The position numbers were made by a program, and so were the translations under genes. 64,000 nt of DNA from Mytilus trossulus. Taxonomy: Eukaryota > Mollusca > Bivalvia > Mytilida > Mytilidae. The notes beneath the pieces were generated by a model. That model saw only the letters and a list, made by a program, of their open reading frames with translations, was not told the origin of the DNA and ran no database searches. The DNA lies in the NCBI RefSeq assembly GCF_036588685.1, contig NC_086378.1:42757578-42821577 (forward strand). The letters run 5' to 3'. Below are positions 61,701-64,000 of the stretch, piece by piece; the first letter of the stretch is position 1, and each line of letters begins with the position of its first letter.

Positions 61701-62797
61701 CAATTCAGGGGCAGCAGCATCCGATTCATCTGAAAATTTTAGGGCAGATAGATCTTGACCTGATAAACAATGTCAGATTTGCTCTAAATGCTTTGGTTGC
61801 AGAAATATAAGCCATAATTAATATTTTTCCCCTATGTTTTTTATTTTTAGCCATAGCGGCCATCTTGGTTGGTTGACAAGGTCATCTGACACATTTTTTA
61901 AACTAGACACCCCAATGATGATTGTGGCCAAGTATGGTGGTCCGAGAACACAATTAATTCGTAGTGCATTTCTTTTAGAACATAAATGAAAATTTAAAAA
62001 ATCCCACCTGCGCTTTCTCAATGAAATTTTTACAGTGTGTTGTACTACTTTTGGGACAAATTATATCAAAATTATAGAAAACTTCATCGCCTCTATTTTG
62101 TGTTTAGGGTGTCTTGAAATCTTTTGACAGCTTCCGAAGTGCTAATTTTTAACCTTTTTCAGCTGGACCAAATCACTACTTTCCTGTAAAATTCTGGACC
62201 CAAATTTTTTTACAGTGTAATTTAACCCCCCTACTCACAATTGGAGGCATTAAACACGGAGAAATAAATTTGGAAGGGGTATAAAAATTATTGGCAAGTA
62301 ACCCACTGTTAACACTAGGGACTATATTCGTGAACAACGAAAATCAAGGGACGACAATTGTGGTCTCGGACCTGGTTAAGCTTGGCCCAGTAGTTTCAGA
62401 GGAGAAGATTTTTGTAAAAGTTAACGATGACGGATCCAGGACGCCAAGTGATGAGAAAAGCTCACTTGGTCCTTTGGGCCAGTTGAACTTAAAATACCTT
62501 CAGTATCTTCGATGTTACCTTTAAGAATTTTGCAGTCACTAGTGTTTTTGCACTAATCAGATGTGATTTATTTCAAACAGGGGCTTGGGGCTACCTCTTA
62601 ATGTTGCAGTGTGTTAATATAAAATCTGAAAATCAACATGGATCACATCTTACCTGATTCATACCAGCATTGGCAAATAAAAGTGTTGGATCATCATGAG
62701 GAATAACTGAGGAGGAATGTACATAAATATGTTCCTTTTCTTTGAAGAAGTCTACAAAGAGTTGTCTCACTTGAGAACCAGTCATCTGACTGCTCAT
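28618..62797 (-). CDS. AARS1: Alanyl-tRNA synthetase, cytoplasmic type (22 coding exons, whole gene)
   Basis: Charges tRNA-Ala with alanine (ATP-dependent, class II synthetase) and clears mischarged Ser/Gly through its editing domain. I assembled 22 coding exons by eye on the minus strand; every intron is GT-AG, phases agree, and the exons sum to 2,895 nt, 964 residues plus TGA. Human AARS1 is 968 residues and collinear throughout. The aminoacylation core (exons 1-7) has the [18 protein letters not shown] block with Arg77, HHTFFEMLG and the motif-3 GMGLER. The editing domain (exons 11-17) keeps HxxxH (His601, His605) and CGGTH (Cys719, His723). The C-Ala domain (exons 18-22) ends with a [14 protein letters not shown] block. 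The N-terminus lacks a clear mitochondrial presequence, so the cytosolic form is likely. The gene spans 34 kb because its introns are full of mobile elements. Confidence 0.97.
28849..29010. repeat. 81-bp tandem duplication in AARS1 intron 21
   Basis: Two copies of a block containing ATCTAGTTTATTAAACATC and CAGAAACAATTATAAGAT, offset 81 bp. No exon sequence included. Confidence 0.8.
29279..29490. mobile_element. 212-bp MITE in AARS1 intron 21
   Basis: Inverted ends AGGGCTTTTCCAGAAAAAAA and AGGGCTATTCCAGAAAAAAA, extending through ATGTATGG; the right arm has long poly-C runs. Target duplication not resolved. Confidence 0.7.
29545..29745 (-). repeat. 76-bp tandem duplication of exon 21 end and its donor
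   Basis: The real donor CCAAAG|GTGAGACT (plus CACC at 29681) is copied 76 bp away (CACC at 29605) with the preceding exon-like sequence; a third, partial copy lacks the donor. Confidence 0.85.
29684..29797 (-). CDS. AARS1: AARS1 coding exon 21 (residues 870-907)
   Basis: Encodes [20 protein letters not shown] and [18 protein letters not shown] of C-Ala. Acceptor ATTTAG, donor AAG|GTGAGA, 114 nt, phase 0. Its 3' end and donor are duplicated 76 bp into the intron. Confidence 0.94.
30161..30247 (-). CDS. AARS1: AARS1 coding exon 20 (residues 841-869)
   Basis: Encodes [20 protein letters not shown] and EFKAGSIAK, start of the globular C-Ala domain. Acceptor TTTAAG, donor AAA|GTATGC, 87 nt, phase 0. 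The 6.3-kb intron before it is almost wholly repeats. Confidence 0.92.
30305..32982. mobile_element. TIR element, TTAATTTGTTGG family, copy 2 (carries a nested repeat)
   Basis: Ends GGCCAGAATTTTTTAATTTG and inverted GGCCACGTTTTTTTAATTTG. Same interior as copy 1, but split by an AGCTCACC-type repeat at about 30809-32640. AARS1 intron 19. Confidence 0.75.
30809..32640 (-). repeat. AGCTCACC-type repeat with three cores
   Basis: Inverse orientation; the last two cores (about 31560-32580) are very similar, differing by a few bases, indicating recent core amplification. Ends in a GACGACGG-rich tail. Confidence 0.85.
33186..35279 (-). repeat. GAGGTCAAGGTCA-type repeat split by the hAT-like element
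   Basis: Same family and order as 25980-27087; cores run to 34128 and the end resumes at 35154. Confidence 0.8.
34121..35161. mobile_element. Non-autonomous hAT-like element, 1,025 bp
   Basis: Ends CAAGGCTTCCAAAA and TTTTGGAAGCCCTG (inverted repeats fitting CAGGG-type hAT termini), element 34129-35153, flanked by the 8-bp duplication CATACATA. It splits a GAGGTCAAGGTCA-type repeat that resumes exactly after it. No transposase frame. Confidence 0.85.
36526..36645 (-). CDS. AARS1: AARS1 coding exon 19 (residues 801-840)
   Basis: Encodes [20 protein letters not shown] and [20 protein letters not shown], matching human [20 protein letters not shown]. Acceptor TTAAAG, donor GAG|GTATGA, 120 nt. 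Confidence 0.95.
37038..37909 (-). repeat. Minisatellite of exon 18 end plus 5' splice site (16 junction copies)
   Basis: Sixteen copies of the junction GATGAT|GTAAGTGTAT, at plus positions (of CTTACAT) 37861, 37794, 37737, 37680, 37632, 37575, 37518, 37470, 37422, 37374, 37326, 37269, 37212, 37164, 37106 and 37048. Units are 57 or 48 bp (a 9-bp difference), with one 67-bp unit next to the real exon and two 58-bp units at the far end. Each unit repeats the coding end of exon 18 ([13 protein letters not shown]). Long open frames on both strands are by-products of units divisible by three. Confidence 0.95.
37866..37991 (-). CDS. AARS1: AARS1 coding exon 18 (residues 759-800), source of the donor array
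   Basis: Encodes [20 protein letters not shown] then [20 protein letters not shown] and DD, the charged coiled linker to the C-Ala domain. Acceptor TTTTAG, donor GATGAT|GTAAGT, 126 nt, phase 0. The last 40-odd bases of this exon plus the donor are the unit amplified in the adjacent minisatellite. Only this exon-proximal donor keeps the frame: read-through meets TGA about 60 nt into the intron. Confidence 0.92.
38347..39168. mobile_element. pearl-like (Helentron-associated type) element, copy 1
   Basis: Opens CAACAAGTGAAACTGCGAGC, then GATACCCCCGCCGC; tandem cores of about 168 bp; a GACGGACGG microsatellite; closes GCGGGGGTATA, the inverse of the opening TACCCCCGC. This architecture is described for bivalve pearl elements. 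AARS1 intron 17. Confidence 0.75.
39191..39250 (-). repeat. AGCTCACC-type repeat, terminal fragment
   Basis: Only the hairpin end (ACTAGAGGATCTCAAGAGCC) and a few bases remain, beside the pearl-like element. Confidence 0.6.
39281..40569. mobile_element. pogo/Tigger-like element, 1,285 bp, TA duplication
   Basis: Element 39283-40567 with termini CAGTACATTCCGGTTATT and, inverted, CAGTCGATTCCACTTAAT, flanked by TA. Subterminal ATGCAATTAACCG-like motifs repeat near both ends. The CAGT start, TA target and GG-TTA spacing resemble Tigger ends. No transposase; AARS1 intron 17. Confidence 0.8.
40620..41164. repeat. GCGCCATGAACGCATGATAC-type tandem-core repeat
   Basis: After the opening phrase, three cores of about 160-170 bp containing AAGCAATAATCATAAA and CAGATCTTTAGA. 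No coding signal. Confidence 0.65.
41165..41414 (-). repeat. AGCTCACC-type repeat, 5' part
   Basis: Inverse orientation, ending GGGCAGGTGAGCT; abuts the tandem-core repeat at 40620-41164. Confidence 0.7.
41682..41790 (-). CDS. AARS1: AARS1 coding exon 17 (residues 723-758)
   Basis: Completes CGGTH with His723, then [20 protein letters not shown] and [15 protein letters not shown], the conserved end of the editing domain. Acceptor TTATAG, donor AAG|GTTTGT, 109 nt, phase 0. Confidence 0.95.
42013..42125 (-). CDS. AARS1: AARS1 coding exon 16, editing Cys (residues 685-722, last codon split)
   Basis: Encodes [20 protein letters not shown] and ends [11 protein letters not shown]. Cys719 is the editing-site cysteine of CGGTH; the intron falls inside the Thr codon just before the His. 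Acceptor TTTAAG, donor GAAC|GTTAGT, 113 nt. Confidence 0.94.
42534..42674 (-). CDS. AARS1: AARS1 coding exon 15 (residues 638-684)
   Basis: Encodes [20 protein letters not shown] and [17 protein letters not shown], matching the helical segment between the two editing metal motifs. Acceptor TTTCAG, donor GAG|GTAAGT, 141 nt. Confidence 0.95.
43201..43338 (-). CDS. AARS1: AARS1 coding exon 14, editing HxxxH motif (residues 592-637)
   Basis: Encodes [20 protein letters not shown] then [20 protein letters not shown]. His601 and His605 form the zinc-binding HxxxH of the editing site. Acceptor TTAAAG, donor AAA|GTGAGT, 138 nt, phase 0. Confidence 0.96.
43608..43721 (-). CDS. AARS1: AARS1 coding exon 13 (residues 554-591)
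   Basis: Encodes [20 protein letters not shown] and [18 protein letters not shown], the beta-barrel of the editing region. Acceptor TTGCAG, donor AAT|GTAAGA, 114 nt. Confidence 0.94.
44287..45522 (-). repeat. AGCTCACC-type repeat, full length
   Basis: Both hairpin ends and two cores, AARS1 intron 12, about 50 bp from exon 12. Confidence 0.85.
45576..45745 (-). CDS. AARS1: AARS1 coding exon 12 (to residue 553)
   Basis: Encodes [20 protein letters not shown] and [20 protein letters not shown]. The FYAEQGGQ block is a hallmark of the AlaRS/AlaX editing fold. Acceptor TTCCAG, donor GAG|GTAAAA, 170 nt, phase 0. Confidence 0.96.
46045..46189 (-). CDS. AARS1: AARS1 coding exon 11 (residues 449-496, next codon split)
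   Basis: Begins [20 protein letters not shown] and ends [18 protein letters not shown], the start of the editing half. Acceptor TTCTCAG, donor TATA|GTAAGT, 145 nt, phase 1. Confidence 0.92.
46246..46412. mobile_element. 167-bp MITE in AARS1 intron 10
   Basis: Ends CAGAGGCGGATTTAGG and inverted CAGTGGCGGATCCAGG, a terminal motif common in animal MITEs, with internal TCTTAGGTCAGTCAGTG repeats. Lies about 60 bp upstream of exon 11. Confidence 0.65.
46689..46862. repeat. 78-bp tandem duplication in AARS1 intron 10
   Basis: GAGTTTCTTCATATGTT at 46735 and 46813 with matching flanks (ATCATGATTATG, GCATATAACTT). Confidence 0.8.
47080..47204 (-). CDS. AARS1: AARS1 coding exon 10 (to residue 448)
   Basis: Encodes [20 protein letters not shown], the conserved junction between the tRNA-recognition and editing domains, then [19 protein letters not shown]. 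Acceptor TTACAG, donor CAG|GTATCA, 125 nt. Confidence 0.95.
47695..47830 (-). repeat. GAATGTGTCAAAGAGACAAC-type fragment
   Basis: Inverse fragment (GAAGACCCATTGGTGGCC, TCTTTGACACATTCCAAATT) about 40 bp from exon 9. Confidence 0.65.
47867..47978 (-). CDS. AARS1: AARS1 coding exon 9 (residues 370-406, next codon split)
   Basis: Encodes [20 protein letters not shown] and [17 protein letters not shown]. Acceptor TTTCAG, donor CCAG|GTAGCT, 112 nt, phase 1. It follows the largest intron of the 3' half (about 6.8 kb). Confidence 0.94.
48295..49889. mobile_element. Tc1/mariner-like element with arms of about 500 bp, 1,591 bp
   Basis: Element 48297-49887, termini CAGCTAATCCATTAATGC and inverted CAGCTTATACATTAATGC, flanked by TA. 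The inverted arms (about 48297-48770 and 49400-49887) match with scattered substitutions; the roughly 600-bp centre has no transposase frame. It interrupts a GGACCAAAACTCCC-type repeat at GTGAT-TA-AATAG. Confidence 0.88.
50129..50973. mobile_element. pearl-like element, copy 2
   Basis: Same ends as copy 1 with four 167-168-bp cores (CCTGAAAC at 50285, 50452, 50620, 50788) and the same ACGG-type microsatellite. Inserted inside a GGACCAAAACTCCC-type repeat without an obvious target duplication. Confidence 0.78.
52145..52266. repeat. Detached copies of the 76-bp satellite
   Basis: About 1.6 units of the same satellite, separated from the main array by 0.84 kb of non-satellite sequence in which I see no gene. 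Confidence 0.85.
53110..54668. repeat. 76-bp satellite, about 20 units, AARS1 intron 8
   Basis: Unit of 76 bp, key words CTTCCTATCCTACGATC, ACACATCAAATGAACATACC and CATCCTTGACATGTCTAAA. Variants (TCTCAT/TCCCAT, CAAATG/CTTAATG, AAATATA/AAAAATA) recur in blocks, suggesting higher-order amplification. It ends within 70 bp of microexon 8. Confidence 0.95.
54736..54774 (-). CDS. AARS1: AARS1 coding exon 8, 39-nt microexon (residues 357-369)
   Basis: Encodes only [13 protein letters not shown], aligning with the human GDAFPELKKDPD segment. Acceptor TTGTAG, donor GGGG|GTAAGT, phase 0 on both sides, so skipping would delete 13 residues without a frameshift. It lies about 70 bp from the edge of the 76-bp satellite in intron 8. 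Confidence 0.92.
55424..55532 (-). CDS. AARS1: AARS1 coding exon 7 (to residue 356)
   Basis: Encodes [20 protein letters not shown] and [16 protein letters not shown], continuing the tRNA-recognition domain. Acceptor TTTTAG, donor CTT|GTATGT, 109 nt, ending in phase 0. Confidence 0.94.
55783..55928 (-). CDS. AARS1: AARS1 coding exon 6 (residues 272-320, last codon split)
   Basis: Encodes [20 protein letters not shown] then [20 protein letters not shown] and GRPDNIGRG, the helical tRNA-recognition part. Acceptor TTTTAG, donor AGG|GTATGT, 146 nt, phase 2. Confidence 0.95.
56647..56788 (-). CDS. AARS1: AARS1 coding exon 5, motif 3 (residues 224-271)
   Basis: Contains [20 protein letters not shown] and [11 protein letters not shown], the class II motif 3 region. 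The usual DTGMGLER reads DCGMGLER here (Cys239). The acceptor has two overlapping AGs (TATAGAG); only the first keeps the frame. Donor AAG|GTACTT, 142 nt. Confidence 0.95.
56789..57746. other. AARS1 intron 4, unremarkable
   Basis: About 960 bp of AT-rich intron without a repeat I recognise. The same holds for introns 3, 5, 6, 7, 13, 14 and 15. Confidence 0.6.
57747..57938 (-). CDS. AARS1: AARS1 coding exon 4 (to residue 223, next codon split)
   Basis: Encodes [20 protein letters not shown], then [19 protein letters not shown] and [11 protein letters not shown], all near-identical to animal AARS1 and lining the active site. Acceptor TTTCAG, donor ATAG|GTAAAA, 192 nt. Confidence 0.96.
58216..58361 (-). 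CDS. AARS1: AARS1 coding exon 3 (residues 112-160, last codon split)
   Basis: Encodes [20 protein letters not shown] then RLYVTYFGG, the conserved strand of the catalytic core. Acceptor TTTTTAG, donor TTGG|GTGAGT, 146 nt, leaving two bases of a Gly codon completed by exon 4. Confidence 0.94.
59006..59194 (-). CDS. AARS1: AARS1 coding exon 2 (residues 49-111)
   Basis: Begins [14 protein letters not shown] and carries the most conserved synthetase block, [20 protein letters not shown] followed by [18 protein letters not shown] (class II motif 2 region, ATP/alanine site). Acceptor TTACAG, donor AAG|GTGAGA, 189 nt, phase 0. Confidence 0.96.
59385..59840. repeat. AT-rich minisatellite, 42-bp period, AARS1 intron 1
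   Basis: Alternating half-units of about 21 bp, ACAACTTTTATTTACAACTT and ACTTTTATTTACAGTTTGGA, repeated about ten times. Confidence 0.9.
60400..61078. mobile_element. piggyBac-like non-autonomous element, 671 bp, TTAA duplication
   Basis: Element 60404-61074 with ends CCCTTTCGCCGATGAG and inverted CCCTTTCACCGATTGC, flanked by TTAA. It splits an AGCTCACC-type repeat; removing it restores CTCCTTAAGAGGTCAG. Near the left end two hairpins (GTCCCGGTTTACCGGGAT and a one-base variant) lie about 43 bp apart. Confidence 0.88.
61935..62376. mobile_element. 434-bp TIR element with 4-bp TGGT duplication
   Basis: Element 61939-62372 with 17-bp inverted termini GGTCCGAGAACACAATT and GGTCCGAGACCACAATT (one mismatch), flanked by TGGT. 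Four-bp duplications occur in Chapaev, Sola and Ginger-type elements; the superfamily is undecided. Nested in the same AGCTCACC-type repeat as the piggyBac-like element. Confidence 0.8.
62654..62797 (-). CDS. AARS1: AARS1 coding exon 1 (residues 1-48)
   Basis: Starts at ATG 62797-62795 and reads [14 protein letters not shown], then the conserved [12 protein letters not shown] and [14 protein letters not shown]. The donor is CAG|GTAAGA, phase 0. A pyrimidine-rich TAG lies 17 nt upstream of the ATG (exon edge 62814), so this exon probably has a spliced 5' leader. Confidence 0.96.
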
Positions 62798-62869
62798 CTT
62801 GACCTATTAAGTATCTATAAAAAAAATAAAAAAATAATGATTGAATTATGTTGTACTGTCACACCATTT

Positions 62870-63055
62870 TCCCAGGTTAGGGGAGGGTTGGGATACCGCT
62901 AACATGTTTAACCCTGCCCCATTCTGTATGTATGTGCCTGTCCCAAGTCAGGAGCCTGTAATTCAGTCGTTGTCATTTGTTTATGTGTTACATATTTGTT
63001 TTCGTTAATTTTTTTGTACATAAATTAGGCAGTTAGTTTTCTTGTTTGAATTGTT
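62870..63055 (-). repeat. GATGTGGTATGATTGCC-type fragment
   Basis: Inverse copy containing CCGCTAACATGTTTAACCC and CCTGTCCCAAGTCAGGAGCC, between the AARS1 ATG exon and its putative leader exon. Confidence 0.65.
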
Positions 63056-63107
63056 GAACAAAATTTGAGAAAATTAAGTATTTTGTATTAACAAGGAATT
63101 TGCATAC

Positions 63108-63191
63108 CTTAAAAGTCATACAAATACACCTTATCGCTATTTGTCTGCCATTACTGGATATCACACAGGTTCCCGAAAAATTTTGACGTCA
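63108..63191 (-). promoter_or_regulatory. AARS1: Putative AARS1 5' leader exon with upstream CRE-type site
   Basis: The ATG exon has a good acceptor in its leader (edge 62814), so a non-coding exon should lie upstream. The best donor is TTTTAAG|GTATGC with exon edge 63108; a second, AAG|GTGTAT, is near 63129. Within this stretch is a short upstream ORF (ATGGCAGACAAATAG). A perfect CRE palindrome TGACGTCA lies at 63184-63191. The exon call is inference from splice-like signals only. Confidence 0.35.
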
Positions 63192-63220
63192 TAAAAAAAA
63201 AAATCTGACGCCACAATGAA

Positions 63221-63468
63221 CTAGAGGCTCTAAAGAGCCTGTGTCGCTCACCTTGGTCTATGTGCATATTAAACAAAGGACACAAATGGATTCATGACAA
63301 AATTGTATTTTGGTGATGATGATGTGTTTGAAGTTCTTACTTTACTGAACGATTTTGCTTCTTACAATTATATCTATCATGAACTTTGCCCATTGGTAAC
63401 AGAGAACTATATTTGGTAAAAATTTACATAAATTTACCAAATTAATGAAAATTGTTAAAAATTGACTA
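63221..63468 (-). repeat. AGCTCACC-type repeat, 3' fragment
   Basis: Starts at the hairpin end and stops abruptly at about 63468. Immediately upstream of the putative AARS1 leader. Confidence 0.8.
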
Positions 63469-64000
63469 CAGTGATCGGGAAGGACGTGCGCCCTGCGCCT
63501 ATAGCGCATATTCACCAGGAATGGCGCATAGAGTGGCAAATGTAAGCGCCCACGTGGCGCACGATATTTTTCACATTGTTTCGAAACGTTTAGATATCGT
63601 CAAATAGATTTCCAATCGTGTTCCGTGCCGCCATGTGTGTATACACAACTGCATAATGTTCCTCCAATCATAGGAGCACCTATATATTTTTAGGACGTCT
63701 CGAGTGTTTTCCTATGGTAATAGAACCATGCGGTTTAACGTCTCGGGTGTTTTCCTATGGTAATAATAGAACCATGCGGTTTAACTGATAACCCAAAAAA
63801 CGTAATTAACCATCATTCATGATATAATTTTTTATAAACAACTTTACATTTGTGAAATTTGGCTATTTCAGACGAGATGTAACTCTAATTATAATCTTTT
63901 AATTTAGTTTAGCTTGCTATTATTTCGATTGAAAACCCCTGAAGCCTTTTTATGACATGTACAGTATGAATATAGTTTTTGTCTCCATGAAAAGCGCTTA
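63469..64000. other. Upstream flank with a G+C-richer patch
   Basis: 63475-63570 is richer in G+C (repeated GGCGCA/TGCGCC words), unlike its surroundings, followed by the 43-bp duplication. No exon identified. Confidence 0.4.
63695..63780. repeat. 43-bp tandem duplication
   Basis: ACGTCTCGAGTGTTTTCC...ACCATGCGGTTTA repeated at 63695 and 63738, differing by an AAT insertion and one base. Confidence 0.85.

Larger units (their letters stand above)
60145..62489 (-). repeat. AGCTCACC-type repeat carrying two nested elements
   Basis: Inverse orientation, AARS1 intron 1. Interrupted by the piggyBac-like element and by the TGGT-flanked element; the repeat continues exactly across each insertion. 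Confidence 0.85.

Noticed and set aside
62291-62524. 77-codon frame
   Set aside because: Crosses the boundary of the TGGT-flanked element and an AGCTCACC-type repeat; no protein similarity recognised.

Overview
The window is AT-rich, intron-rich animal nuclear DNA. The three recognisable genes have animal-type orthologues. Most of the non-coding DNA is interspersed repeats of the kind that fill bivalve mollusc genomes: families with tandemly repeated cores, including a pearl-like element with an ACGG microsatellite. A mussel (Mytilus-like) or close relative is my best inference. It rests on repeat types recalled from knowledge, not on a search.

Layout. 1-8500: repeat-rich sequence with no gene I can support. 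8645-9844 (minus): a single-coding-exon F-box/leucine-rich-repeat protein close to FBXL8, with a probable non-coding first exon near 11592-11710. 11899-20979 (plus): five coding segments of mitochondrial ribosomal protein mL52 (MRPL52), diverging from FBXL8 across a short promoter-like gap; its initiator exon is not resolved. 21000-28500: repeats only. 28618-62797 (minus): a complete cytoplasmic-type alanyl-tRNA synthetase gene (AARS1) in 22 coding exons. All splice sites are GT-AG, the phases are consistent, and the exons sum to 2,895 nt (964 aa plus stop). 62800-64000: putative AARS1 5' leader and promoter, then repeats.

AARS1 introns carry most of the mobile DNA. Several elements have clear structural signatures: a 1.59-kb Tc1/mariner-like element with arms of about 500 bp and TA duplication; a pogo/Tigger-like element with TA duplication; a 1.0-kb hAT-like element with 8-bp duplication; a piggyBac-like element with TTAA duplication; a TIR element with 4-bp duplication; and two pearl-like elements. 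Many are nested, which gives relative insertion ages. No intact transposase was found.

The most unusual structure is in AARS1 intron 18. The 3' end of exon 18 together with its 5' splice site has been amplified into a minisatellite, giving one real donor and 15 decoy copies of the same exon-intron junction. A smaller duplication of the same kind copies the exon 21 donor, and the coding end of FBXL8 is also tandemly repeated. Two of the three genes are translation genes (tRNA charging, mitochondrial ribosome), but they are on opposite strands and nothing suggests co-regulation.
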